Assembly: GCF_023065955.2 (NCBI RefSeq)
Contig: NW_026623100.1
Location: 15,849,001 to 15,913,000 of the forward strand
Reading direction: 5' to 3'
Length of the DNA: 64,000 nucleotides
Source: Ursus arctos
Lineage: Eukaryota; Chordata; Mammalia; Carnivora; Ursidae
Shown: in pieces, positions 52,640 through 64,000 of the stretch
Layout: each line of letters starts with the position of its first letter
How positions within the stretch are numbered: the first letter of the stretch is position 1
Made by a program: the position numbers and the translations under genes
The notes under the pieces: model-generated
The model's database searches: none
Told to the model about the DNA's origin: nothing
Seen by the model: the letters and a program-made list of their open reading frames with translations, nothing else

Positions 52640-52815
52640 CTGAGGCTCCCTGACCTGGACTTGAGCCCCACTTTGCCTACACTGCTCCACCATGACCGAG
52701 TTCCTCAACCTCTTGGCGCTTCAGTGTCCTCATCTGGAAAATGGTAATCACAATGTCAAGCACCTAGGTCTCCTGTTAGGATTAGCTGAACTAATTCTGT
52801 AAGTTAATGGCCCAG
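52640..52815 (+). repeat. MIR SINE
   Basis: Shows gacctggacttgagccccac, tcagtgtcctcatctggaaa, atggtaatcacaatgtcaag and tgttaggattagctgaacta. Confidence 0.8.
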
Positions 52816-53561
52816 TAGCTGGGGTTACTTTTACCTTTTCCATGCTGAAACACGGCTCCCAGGCCAGGTTCAGATGCTCTTGGCTTGCAGAGGGAAGTAG
52901 AGGCCCAGAGCCAAGCCCCAGAGATTCACTGTAGCGGAGCCTCTCGGTCCTCATTGAGCCCAGGCGACTCTGGCCAAGGCAGAGATGTGCAGGACACCAG
53001 CCCCAAGTGCCCTGTGCCTGGGACAAGAGCATCCACAGTGCAAGGCCAGGCTGACCTCAACTGAGAGCAAGAGAAGCCTGCTCCGTAGGCCGGAGTCCGA
53101 GGTGAGGGCGAGAGCCATTTCGCGGCTGGTCTCTTCAGCTGATGGGGCCTCCTGGGGACCCGAAACGCTAGGGAGGAAGAGCAGGAAAGGCCAGGTTCTG
53201 GGGAGGCCCTGCTCGGCCCTCCACTCTGGCCTCTGTCGGGCCAGGCTGCTTCAGCCTCCACTTCCTGACTCGAAGGAGGAAAGGTGTCCTGAGCAGCTGA
53301 AGACTGAAACCCAGTGCCGGCCCTCTGAAGGCTCCCTGATGCCAGATGAGGCCAGCAAGCACACAGAATAGCAGGGCTTCTCGCTCCTGGGGCCTGATGC
53401 CTCGGGGTCTAGGACACCCCACCTGCTGCAGGCTTCCCCCTCCTTGTTGGCTTCCTGAGCTACGGCAGGTGGCTTAGAGGGTGCAGGCAGCCTGAAGGAA
53501 CAGGAGGGCCCAGAAGTCTTGTGCTGTGTTGTGCTGTCCATGCAGGGACCCTGAGTCCTTT

Positions 53562-53586
53562 ACACACACACACACACACACACACA
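53562..53586 (+). repeat. (AC)n microsatellite
   Basis: About 12 AC units in intron 19. Confidence 0.95.
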
Positions 53587-54100
53587 GCCCCTCTGCACGG
53601 AATCTGCGCCTGCCCCACCAGCTCTGACAGACGGGGAGCATTGTTGTTTGGCAGGAAAGGTTGGTAGGAACATCTTGTTGGCCATCTGACCTCCTACTGC
53701 TGTGGTTTTATTGTGAGTGCTCTCCCTCATTCCTCCCCAGTCCTGCCTGAGGACTGCGTTCCCTGGTGGGAAAGTGGGGTGGAGCAGGAGGGGGAAGGGA
53801 GTTCTGGAGGCTCACTGTGTGGAGTGTGTCCCCCAGCCTGGGCCTCACCGGGACTCGAGCCCCTGCCTACCCACCTTGTTCTTGGGCTGGCACAGCCCCC
53901 AGCCCACACCGCGTGCCCTCAGCCCAGGCTCAGAGACCATTGAGAAGGTGAAGGAGGTTTCCCTTGGCTCTGGGTCAGGACTTTTGGAAAGGCTTGGGCT
54001 TAAGTGTGGGCTCCTGAAGTCCTCACCAACCCAGACAAGGAAGTGGAAGAGAAGCCGCCTGTCATAGACTCTGATCAGAATGGTAGTTAAGCACTGTTGA

Positions 54101-54747
54101 TGTCAGAAAAACATTAGGGTTCAAAGCCGACGACCAAGAAAGAATTGTGGAGACGTCTTAGGTGCAAAAAGGTGATTTTATTAAAGCACGGGAATAGGAC
54201 CCGTGGGCAGAAAGAGCTGCTCTGGGGTCACGAGTAGTGGCCCGTTATATACTTTCAAGTTGAGAGGGGGTTTGAGATAGAGTAAGTCTCTAAGGAATTT
54301 TGGAAGCCAGGTTTCCAGGACCTTGAGGAGGCTAGGTATTGTTGGGAAAAGGTCATTTATTACCGTCAAAGAAAACCTTAGTCATGAGACCCTTTAGATG
54401 TATATCGGTGAGCCATATGCTTGGGGGATGATTACCAAAACATACCTTGGGTTTAAGATAAAGGAAGCTTCCAAAGGTATTTTTATATGTTAAAGTTGGC
54501 TTACAGCATCCTGGAGGGGAGGGGTCAGGCTAGGACTGCCTTTTGCCCTTAGCAAAGTGTCAACATCGAGGCAGTTGAGTCCCTAGAGGAAGGTCACTCT
54601 GCCTGTTTCAAGGACTTGTCAGTGGGCTGTAGGTGGTAAGGAAATTTCATAATTTTTCTTCTGCCTTTGTTTCCCACCTCACTGTTGGCTTAATTTAGCT
54701 CCAAAATCAGTGGTCTGAAAGACTCGCCATGTCTGAAGGGTGTAGCA
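54101..54747 (-). mobile_element. Solo ERV LTR (ERV1-like), antisense to TTC7A
   Basis: Read on the minus strand it begins TGCTACACCCTTCAGACATG and ends near TTTTTCTGACA. It carries a TATATAA box (54245-54251) and an AATAAA signal (54177-54182) about 65 bases apart, followed by a T-rich U5 with TTCTTTCTTGGTCGTCGGCT. That arrangement is typical of gammaretrovirus-like LTRs. No primer-binding site, gag, pol or env sequence lies next to it, so it is a recombined solo LTR. The exact edges and 4-bp duplication are not resolved. Confidence 0.75.
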
Positions 54748-57144
54748 GGGTCCAGCCCTCCCCTTGTCCCGTAGGCCAGCAGCCCCCTCCCCTCAGCTCT
54801 GCCTCCTGCCCAGAGAGGGGAGCTTCGGCGACGGCGCCCCCTCACTGCCCATCACAGGGTGTTCACTTGGAGCACCCAAAGTCCAGGCTCCGCACCTAGC
54901 CCTGGGGGCCTGGCTGTGCTCTAGAGTGGGCAGAGAGCCTCCAGAGGCCTAGAACCTGAAACCAGCCCAGAATGTGGGAGGAGAAAAGGCAGAGCCCCCT
55001 GGGGAGTGACGTGCTTTCTCCTCAAGCCAATATTTACCTTTGAGTCTGTCCACAGCCTTCTGCAGACAGACAGGTCCCACCACAGCCGGGGCCCGCTGGC
55101 GTTGGACCTCTCACCTGGGGTGCAGGTATAGGCAGGAGCCCGAAGGGAGGAATGGGTTCTGCCACATGAGCACGGCACCTCTACTGCCCCAGAAGCCCCC
55201 CACCTAGTTGGGCTCCAAGTGAGTCTGTCGGCCCCCTCAGCAGGGGCCTCTTCCTGTGAAAGCCTAGGAGAGCTTGTCAACCAGGTGTTAGGTGGGGTCT
55301 AGAAGGATTTGTGCCCCTTCTCCCAAAAGGGAGGTAGGAGCGGTCTGGGGCCTTGGAGCTACCCCAGTTCCAGGAGGGATGTGGTGATCCATGGGCTCTG
55401 TTCTCAGCCTGGAGAGACACCTCATTCCCAGTCTGGTTGGACGGGTTGAGGCTGACACCTGGGAGAACCTGGCATCCCAAGAGGGGCTGAGCTCCTGAGC
55501 ACGGGCTGGAATGTGGGCCTCCTCCGCAGGGTGTGTCAGCCTCAGGGTGGGTGAAGGGAGCAACCTCAGAGGTGGCCCCACCCCAGGCTCCTCCCTGCAG
55601 CCCCAGGGTCCCCAAGCAGAGGGCTCTTGGGACCAGGAGGCTCCAGCAGCCTCCAGCTGATTCCCTGCTTCCCAGCTGGAAAGGCTGTTACAGAATCCCA
55701 GGAATGTGCCTTGCGCTCAGAAAGAAAATTCCCAAAATAACTTCTATAAATACTTGAGGGTAGGAACTGGGAGGGAGCTCTCAGCCTGGCTTGCAGCTGG
55801 CCTAGTGCTAGGGGCTGCTTCCCAGGGCAGGCCTCCCCCCACCCCAGAGGAAGAAAAAGACATATACAGCCGGGACCTTCCTGCTGCCCCTCCCCTCTAG
55901 GGGACAGTGTCAGGCACTGAATTAATGAGGTAAGATGGTGTGCAGTAGCAATTCTGAAAAAGGAGGGGGACCCTTCTTCTCCTTCATCCTCCATCCCAGG
56001 CTGCAGCCTTTGTAGCCCCACAGAGAACCTTGTCTTCCATCAGGCTGCCTGTCCCTGTGGCCTAAGCAGGTCGGTAAGCATGCATACCTAAGTGCCTCTG
56101 CTGTGCCTGGCTCAGAACCCAGGACCCTCCCACCTGAGCTCCGTTGAGCTGCCGTCCTGTGGGGAAGAGCCCCGCCAGCAGGAGCCACGGACCCTGTCCC
56201 TCTCAGCCCAAGCCGGATTGCACAGCAGAGCCCACCGGTAATGAAGCACAGCTCCAGGTGATGGCGTGGCCAGGAGGGGCTGTCCTCGGCGGCTTCCTGG
56301 GGGAGCAGGGTCCTGGGTAGTTGAGATGAGGCCGGATGGTCCCTCCTCCCTGAGATCCAGGAAGGAAGGGAAGGCGGACTGGATGAATGAAGTTGGGAAT
56401 TTCTGGGGCCTTCCCCCATAGCCCTGCCCTCCCTGAGTGGCCGTAACCTTGGCCCCCTCTCAAAGGTGCATTGCTCAGCGTCCATAAGCAACGCGCACAT
56501 TGCTTTCCAACCGCTGCGGGTGGCAGCCTGGCTACGGCGTCTCCCAGGTGAGGGTCAGAGGCTGGGTCACCCATCAGCACGTCTGGCTTCTCTTGGCTCA
56601 GGGTGCTCCCCGGCCAGAGTGGGTAGGAGTCATCGGGGACATTTGGATGGAACTGTGCTCCCACGATCTCCCTGGAAACCTGTTCTCTGGGTGGCTGGGG
56701 TGGGGGTGTCAGGGGGTTGATGGCGGGCCCCTGGCACAGCGCCAGGCTGGGGGCAGAGCAGGTGAGACCTCACGTCTTCCTGAGGCGGGCCCTGCCCAGT
56801 TGTCAGGCAGCAAACAGCTCCGAGTTGCTACCAAACACGAACAGACTGGTGTCTCGGGCAGGTGGCAGCAGATCCTGTTACAGGCTCGGGGCCCCAGCCT
56901 GACCCCAGCCCGGTATCTGCTTTCAGGCTCTGAGGTCAGCACCCCCGGGGATGGGAGACGTGATCCGGCCCCACCCCAGGCCCCGGTCTTCGCCCACAGA
57001 GCGCCTTGCCCTCTAGAGAAATCACCTCCTATTCCTCACTCCAGCAGGACCCTCTGCTCATCACCACTTCGCTTCGCGGTCCGCCCGCCATGCACCCTGC
57101 CTACAGGGCTTCAAATGCATCCTTGCAGACTCTTCCCACTGACC

Positions 57145-57295
57145 AGCGGGAAGTACCATCCTGTTCCCTGGTTTACAGACGAGGAAGCCACAGCTCGGAG
57201 AAAATGGGCTGCTGGCCCCGGGTCGCTGCACTTGTCAGTGGCAAAGCTGGGATTCCAGCGCAGACGAGGTCTCTGGCTGTGGAGCCCTGGCTTTT
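57145..57295 (-). repeat. MIR SINE (reverse)
   Basis: Shows tggtttacagacgaggaagc, cacagctcggagaaaatggg and gcaaagctgggattccagcg. Confidence 0.75.
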
Positions 57296-57372
57296 TTCTC
57301 TTCATGAAACGTGGAGAGGAGCTACCGCAAACCTTCCCGATGGGAGAGTAAAACCAGCGCACGTGCGCACGT

Positions 57373-57373
57373 G

Positions 57374-57402
<29 letters not shown>
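57373..57402 (+). repeat. (CA)n microsatellite
   Basis: About 15 CA units, preceded by the alternating gcgcacgtgcgcacgtgc stretch. Confidence 0.95.
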
Positions 57403-57404
<2 letters not shown>

Positions 57405-58076
57405 GGGTTCGGCCTGCAGACACATCCGGCCCCTTCCCGGACACCCACACACTGCTCCTCCTCAGCCCTCTTTTCAAACCCAAGCTCCTGTGGAAACTCG
57501 ATACGGAAAACTGCGCGTGTAAAACCCACTGCGGGCCCGGCCCTCGCTGGGAGGCCCCGCTGTCCTCTCTTGCTCCTGCAGGGGCAGCGCGCACAGGGCT
57601 CAAACCTTCCATTTTTGGTGCTTAAGTTTGGTGTCTGGCGGCCTTTCGTCTGGCCTGCCTTCCCTCCTCCCTGTGGGCCCTGTGCCATCGGTGCTGCTCG
57701 GGGTCCAGCTCCCAGGCCATGCAGGCAGCACAGCTTGGCCTGGGGCCCTGCCGGCCACACGGGGCACGGCCCTCGGTCCCGGCAGCCCTGAGTCAGCGAG
57801 GCTCCCGCTGGCCCCGCCCCGCCACCGCTCCCCTGTCCTCCAGCCCATCCCTGGGGCTCCCTGGGGACAGCTCCGCCCCGGGTTGAAGAGACACTATGAA
57901 TCCAGCTCCCCCTTCCGTTCCTGCCCCTGGCCGCAGGACCACCGGCCAGCACCTCCGGAGAGGGGGAGGCTTTGCCTAGGGCTTCCTGAGCGCCATCTTC
58001 CTCTCTTGCCGAACTGGTCGTGTTCCAAGCTCTCAGAGGACTTTATGAAATCAGGCATGTGCATCTTCCCCGGTGG

Positions 58077-58090
58077 GTCTCCATAGCAAC
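58077..58090. promoter_or_regulatory. X-box-like RFX motif (GTCTCCATAGCAAC)
   Basis: Inverted half-sites GTCTCC and AGCAAC spaced by AT, one base off the RFX consensus. Motif only. Confidence 0.35.
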
Positions 58091-58889
58091 AGAGGGCCTA
58101 ACTCTGAGGAGCGTGGTGAGGAGGAAAATGTTCCAGCTAAAAATGTACATGGCCGTCAGTGGGCGGGCACCCAAGAGGGGGCTCCAGGCACACAGAAGGC
58201 AGCTCCTCTCCCCCACCCCAGCCCCCACCAGGAAGCTGGTGTTAGGCTTTACCTCAGATCTTTGAATGAGGGGAGGGCTCCCCCTCTGCGGCCATCCCGT
58301 GCCTCATTTGAGGGCTGGAACACAGATCGGTGGGATGGAACAAAGCAGCCTTTCTGGGACCGGAGGCTGGGGTGGGGTCCTGATCCACCCCCCCACCCCC
58401 CCGCTTACTCACCACCCTGTCCTCCCACCTCCCTGCACCCTTCCCACTATGAGTGGAAGAGGACATAGAAGGGACATCGTCCCAGTTTCGCTTCCCAAAC
58501 TTCTGTGACAATTCCTGTCACTTCCTCTCTCTGCCAGCACGGTTGTTGAAGACGAACAGCCGCACCAAGCTTCCTAGCCACACCTGACCCATCTTACCAG
58601 AGCCTGTCCTTCTACCCAGCTGCTACCCTGTCCTCCTGTGACCCGCACCAGCCGGGCCGGGCCGGGATGGGCTACAGGTCACAGGACCCAGGTGTCCCCA
58701 GGAAGACCGCTGCTAATGCAGGCCAAGGAGCTGCCCCCACCCACCCATCAGCCGAAGGTTCTGCCTTCAGGTCGCAGAATCTGAAACCTGTGCGCGCGTT
58801 CCTCCACATGCTGGGGGGTCGGAAGCTCCCCAGCGCAGCAGCAAGGCCTCAGGGTAACAGACCCACTGTCTGAGAGCTCGCGCCTGCAG

Positions 58890-59050
58890 ACACTGTTCAA
58901 ATGCCTTCCATATACTGACTCCTGCAAACGTGACAGCCCGAGGGGTGGGCGCTGCGGTCTTTCCCACCTACAGCTGAGGAAACCGAAGGCTAGAGAGAGC
59001 TGACTTGCAGGATCCCCAGCTGTAATGGGAGGCGCAAAGCCAGGTCTGCC
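58890..59050 (-). repeat. MIR SINE (reverse)
   Basis: Shows ttcaaatgccttccatatac, cacctacagctgaggaaacc, gaaggctagagagagctgac and ggcgcaaagccaggtctg. Confidence 0.8.
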
Positions 59051-59204
59051 GACTTGAAAGCCCACCCTCAGGCCCGGAGGGACAGAGCTCCCCCGGTGGG
59101 TGATCGGAGAGGCTGGGCTGGAAGCAGGACTAGGGCGGGGACAGGTAGGATTTGCATGGGTGATGACAGCGGTCACTTGATGGTTCCCGAGGCTGAGACG
59201 CTGA

Positions 59205-59525
<321 letters not shown>

Positions 59526-61268
59526 CATCACCCTGCAGCGGCAGGGTGGGACGGAGCAGCTGCCCTCGGGCGCAGGGGGGGCAGGCAGATGCAGGCAGGG
59601 AGCACAGGGCAGGGGAGGTGTGGGGCCTCAGGGAAATACATCTCTAGGGAACACTTCTGCAGGCTGCAGCCCTAGTTCTCCTCGCCTCCCCCACTCCAGC
59701 CCTGCTTTCCCTCCAGGGCCAGCTGGGTCTGGGAGCTGCTCATCTGGAGCGGGGTGGACCAGATTTGCATTGAAAGCAAATCCCTTGCTCCTTGGGATTC
59801 AGAAGGCCCTGGTTTATGAAGAAGGAAGTAGCTGGGAAGCCACATGAGCATGGGAGCATCTCCCCCACAGTGTCCGTGCATCATCTCAATGTGCAATAAG
59901 GGTCTGTGTCTCCTAGGTACCACCCCCCACTGTCTAGAAGCTCCCATACTATGCCTGCCACTCTTCACATCCCCGATCCTGGATTTCCCAGTAACTTTGC
60001 ACAGGTGTTAGCCTCGAGCTTCAGCTCCCGGTTCTCCAAAACCAAAGATGAACCCCACAAACTGCTCTCTGACTAGGTCAAGAGGGTTTTCCCCAGTTCC
60101 TAACTCAGTGCCTCGGGAGACGGTCTGCTTGAACCCTAAGTGACTTAGAGTCTTGGTGACCAGACTTGCTCCCTGAGAGCGTGGGTGGAGGAGCCTCACA
60201 GCTGAACTTCACCTCCACCGATGCCTCTGTGCCCAGGGAGCCCCAGGGCCCTGATCTCAGCCCCAGTCTCAGGACAGGGTTCTGGATAACTCTCAGGTCT
60301 TGCCCCAGGCCGTCCGGGCTGAAGACTCTGCTGGCAAGTGGGAAGAGGATAGGATCTCTGGGTCCCTCTCCCAGGTTTGAGCTATTGGAGGATGCCCCTC
60401 CTTGCCCCATGAGGCCAGTTGGGCCCCACTGCTCTTCCTCTCTGCTGCCAAGTGCCTTTTGGGCCTCTGGTGCCTGGCCAGGGGCACTGAGCACCAGCCC
60501 TAACTCCCCTCCCTTTTCTACCATGCTCATCTTTCTGGAACCATGCCCCAGCCCAAGTGGCCTCCTTAGGCCCTAGGCCATAGACCCTAGCATATAAACA
60601 TGGCAGCTGGACCCAGTTCTTCCTCACACCTTGCATCAACATACTCCGTCAGGCCTTATGTTTCTTAGCAATGGGTACAATGCAGAACCTTCTGGCGATA
60701 ATAATATGCAGATGGGCAGTCTCTGGGACTGACCCCAGTACCTCTCACCACCCACAACCCATTTCCACTACAGGCCATTTGGTTCCCCCTTGCCTGAGGC
60801 CCAGTGGGGACTATGGTTGGAGACCAGTGGAGGGGACAGACCACATCCCTGTCAGCAGGGGACCTGGGGCTGGTGGGTAGGATATTCCCTGCTGGTTCCC
60901 CTAGCCCTGCTGCATGATGCTCTTGGAATTCTCCCAAAGAAGTTATTCCCCGCCCCGGGGGCGGGGGGGGGCTTATCAGGGAATTCCTTTTTTATCTGCA
61001 CTTTGGATTTTAGTTTTAAAGCTCCATCTGGTACGTCTCTCTCATCTTAAGGTGTATGGAAAGACTGGATGAGGGCTGCCTTGGCTCATCATTGCCCAGT
61101 CTGCTCCTCAGGGAGAAGGGGCTATTGGAGACCCACCCTCCCCGCCACACTGGCTCAGCACTGCACACCCCCAGGTGCCTCCCAGAGAGGGCCTGCCCCC
61201 TCCTGGCCTCCCCACACCACAAGGGGACACCAGATCCTTCACCACTTGTTGAAGGATCTCTGCCTCAA

Positions 61269-61352
61269 TGTGTGTGTGTATAAATATATATAGATATATA
61301 TATATGATAGAGATCTATTTTTATTCTGAAATTCTGTTTAAAAAAAAAAAAA
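61269..61352 (+). repeat. TG/AT-rich and A-run element in the 3' UTR
   Basis: A tgtgtgtgtataaatatata run, then tagatatatatatatgatag, then a 13-base A run near 61340. It includes pentamers like TATTTTTATT that resemble AU-rich elements. Confidence 0.6.
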
Positions 61353-61506
61353 ACTAAACGAGAAAAGCAAATCTGTTGATTTGTCTTGGGTGCCCAAAGA
61401 TTGGTAGTCAGGTATTGGTGATAGGAAAGGCACCAAATGCATTTTGGGTGGCAGCATTCCTCTGGAGGAAGCCTCAGAGGGTTGGGCCGAGTTGCGGGCA
61501 GTTTGA

Positions 61507-61525
61507 AATAAAGATCTTGAATAAA
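61507..61525 (+). terminator. TTC7A: Tandem polyadenylation signals (AATAAA x2)
   Basis: AATAAA at 61507-61512 and again at 61520-61525. A cleavage-like CA follows around 61540 and a GT-rich tgtgttcat downstream element near 61550. This arrangement supports the 3' end of the gene. Confidence 0.8.
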
Positions 61526-61544
61526 GGAAGAGACCCTTGGAAGG

Positions 61545-64000
61545 AATACAGTGTGTTCATTTCATCCAGCAGGTACCCCAGAACAAGCGTCTAGTGAGGA
61601 GGGAGTGTTGCAGGAAGAGAGGCCTGAGAAGTCACGGGGGGCAGGCCCCACGGTGGGGAGGGGTGTGGAGGAGGAGCGGGGAGGGGCCCAGGAAGAGGCT
61701 GGTTGGAGCAGTGGGGAGCAGAGAGGGCTAGGCAGGTGCTGAAGCCCGAGGCAGAGGGGGTCCGGGCGGGGCTGCAGAGCCTCCCCCGGCTTGACCTGTA
61801 CCTCTGGTGGGCCTGAGCCCCCTGCTGCCTCGGGCGCCCAGCTGGGGGAGGCCGGGGCCACACTCGTCATCTGCACAGAAAGCATGGCCTGGGGGCGCGG
61901 CTGGTGGTGCGTCTTGGGCACCTGGGGGAGAAGCAGCAGGCGAGAACTGCGCGGCGCGGATGCCCGCCACATGCTTCCTGATCAGCCGGCGGCCTGCGCG
62001 GTGACGTCCACACCAGTACGATCCTCAAACCCGCCACACCCATTCCGGGCTACCACTTGTCCTAAACACGCATCACACTTTCGAGGGATGACTGAAGTTC
62101 GCATGGAAGCTCTGTTTTCTTCGTGTGCCCCAAGGGATCCTCGGGTGCACCCCCAGAGCTGCAGACGCCCACCTGGAAGAGAGCCACCCTAGAGGCTTCC
62201 CCAGGAGCTTGGCCTGGCCCAGGCAAGAACCTCCCACTCCCGTGGCCTCACGGAGGTATTCTTGGGGGGATGGCCTTGCTGTTCCAGGGAGGAAGGGCCT
62301 TTTTTGGAGCTGGTGGGGACCCCGCTTCCCTTTCACCTCGATGCTTTAGGAAAACGCATTCAGTCTGCAGTGATTTAACAATTAGTATCACATTACTTCT
62401 TTCACACCCTCATCCGCAGCTCCAGGACCATTGCAGTGACAAAGAGTGCCTGAGGCCATAGGTGGTGTCGCATGGTTTGCCAGCCCTGGAGAACAGTCTA
62501 GAAAGCTCATTCTACAAAGAAGAGAATGGAGGAAGGGAAGGGGAGGCCTTCCTACTCCAGACACAAGCTGACCTCAGTTGGTCAGATGTTGGAGAGTCAG
62601 GCAGTAGTGGAGACCTGGGCATTTCCTGACCCCCCAGTTCCCCCCGTTTCTTATTCACACACACCCCTTGTGTCCGATCCATGGTGTCAGAACGAGGGCT
62701 GGAATCTGGGGACAAGACTCAGGGTTGCACTGTCGCCCCCATGGACCTCCAGCACCCCCGGCACACTCTAGGACACAGCCCTTCAGTATTAATAGTGTTT
62801 ATCTACAGGCATAAATATGAATGGAATTTCAGCCACCAACACCCAGACTCCTTTCTGATACCAAAGTGCTCATTGTTGCATTCGCTCCCCCACTGGGCGC
62901 TCAGATGTCTTCACCATGCAAATATTCCTCGGCCTTGGGAAGCTTCCAGCTAAACAAACCTCCCCCGGCCCCTGCTGCCAGCTCTTAATGGCAGCCCAGA
63001 ATCAGGGAGCCTCACACACAAGTGACCTGTGGGACCAACCCCCATGGTCCTGATCTGAAGGGTTGTGGAGGCCAGGAAGACGGTGATGGAGACCGTATCC
63101 TGTCTGGCCCCCGCCAGAAATTCCTTGCAATCTTTATCAGACTCTTCCAGTTGCAAAGGACAGAGACCACTGGAGGTAGCTCCAGGAGAGAGGGAGTTTC
63201 CAGGAGCCCTAGGGCAGTAACTGCAGGGCATGAACCTGGGGCAAAGCAGCCACCATCCAGCTTCTCTGATGGAATCGGCAGCCAGCCTGGCTGGAAGGCA
63301 CAGCTCTACCACGAACCGGCTCCTCTCTCGGCACGAAGGTGGCAGCCTTTAAAACTATCCTCCCCGTGCTCTACAATGCCTACACTTACCACGCTGCTCC
63401 CCTGGCAGTCAAGAACCCTGGGAGGTGGGTTTGGTCCCCATGAAAGCTGGAGAGGTCACGGTGCCCGAGAACCTAGGTCCCGGCCTACAGAGCCGGCGCT
63501 CTGGCCACCGTGTGAGCAGCCGGCACAGCACCAGCTCGCTGGACCTTGAGAGCGAGCCGCAGGAAGCGCCCGTCCGCACAGCAGCACGCTGGCCCCTCTG
63601 GGGTCCACGGAAACGTGCATCACCAGGGGCCTCTACTGCAGCATCACAGGGGGCGACACAGAGGTCCGGGGGTGCCGCAGCGTCACCCCACTGGCTGGAG
63701 GCTCGGGCCCTGGCTTCGGTGAGGAGGAATGAGTGCCATCCAGTGCTGCCTGGTGCTCTCGCCCCCTCTGCGGCCGGAGAGGACACTCCTTAAGTGAAGG
63801 TCACTCAAGAGGCTGGAAGGTCCCCAACTAGCAAGGGGGGGGTTTACAAGATGCCAGGCAGCCTGGAAACATGACAGGCTCACCACAGGACCTGTGTGTT
63901 GGGCCATGTGATGCACTGCCCTGCCTGCCAGCTGAGGGGACCATGAGTGGGCTCCAGCCCCAAGCTTCTCATCTGCGGACCGGCCCACAGCCTGTGACAC
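61545..64000. other. Intergenic sequence downstream of TTC7A
   Basis: No exon, RNA gene or transposon was recognised. It is GC-rich, with a CpG-dense patch at about 61840-62045 and scattered short low-complexity runs. By human synteny the next gene (STPG4) would be further away, on the opposite strand; nothing of it is visible here. Confidence 0.6.

Larger units (their letters stand above)
59526..61541 (+). other. TTC7A: TTC7A 3' UTR
   Basis: About 2 kb from the stop codon to just past two polyadenylation signals. That length fits a long TTC7A transcript. It contains no recognised SINE. Near the 3' end, a TG/AT-rich segment and an A-run (61269-61352) may influence stability. The cleavage position is inferred and not seen directly. 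Confidence 0.75.

Noticed and set aside
54101..54747. Full provirus around the LTR
   Set aside because: No second LTR, primer-binding site or retroviral coding sequence on either side.
56500..57351. 283-codon + frame in intron 19
   Set aside because: It overlaps a reverse MIR. There is no domain, codon pattern or partner exon.
61545..64000. Exons of a downstream gene such as STPG4 or CALM2
   Set aside because: No calmodulin EF-hand coding or sperm-tail PG-rich repeat is visible on either strand.

Overview
This window is vertebrate nuclear DNA from a mammal, almost certainly a carnivoran. It is intron-rich and GC-rich, has canonical GT-AG splice sites, carries ancient MIR, L2 and hAT repeats, and contains three tRNA-Lys-type carnivore SINEs (Can-SINEs). 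The internal sequence of those SINEs looks caniform rather than felid, but that narrower placement is tentative. There is no bacterial-style gene organisation.

One protein-coding gene occupies positions 1 to about 61540 on the + strand: the 3' half of TTC7A (tetratricopeptide repeat domain 7A). I could place twelve coding exons. Their reading frame closes exactly through eleven GT-AG introns (1512 coding bases, 503 codons plus stop). They correspond to human exons 9 to 20 and to residues 356-858 of the 858-residue human protein. The coding exons are 362-499, 2086-2169, 5959-6063, 15463-15580, 16653-16710, 17908-17980, 19805-19965, 34524-34640, 38203-38300, 39785-39919, 47344-47546 and 59304-59525. 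A roughly 2 kb 3' UTR follows, with two AATAAA signals at 61507 and 61520. The first 361 bases are the end of an upstream intron. The remaining ~2.4 kb (61545-64000) is intergenic with no gene I recognise.

TTC7A is a helical TPR scaffold. With EFR3 and FAM126 (hyccin) it holds phosphatidylinositol 4-kinase IIIalpha at the plasma membrane to make PI4P. Loss in humans causes multiple intestinal atresia with combined immunodeficiency. The window encodes the C-terminal TPR superhelix and an intervening serine-rich loop.

The introns hold many MIR and L2 fragments, one hAT element nested inside a MIR, three Can-SINEs, one antisense solo ERV LTR, several CA/TG microsatellites and long C homopolymers. 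There are also AT-rich islands in otherwise GC-rich sequence that look like candidate conserved enhancers. Five RFX/X-box-like palindromes, a MEF2 palindrome, a full CRE and a CLEAR-type E-box are the most notable short motifs. I see no new biological system. The most useful leads are the candidate regulatory islands and X-boxes.
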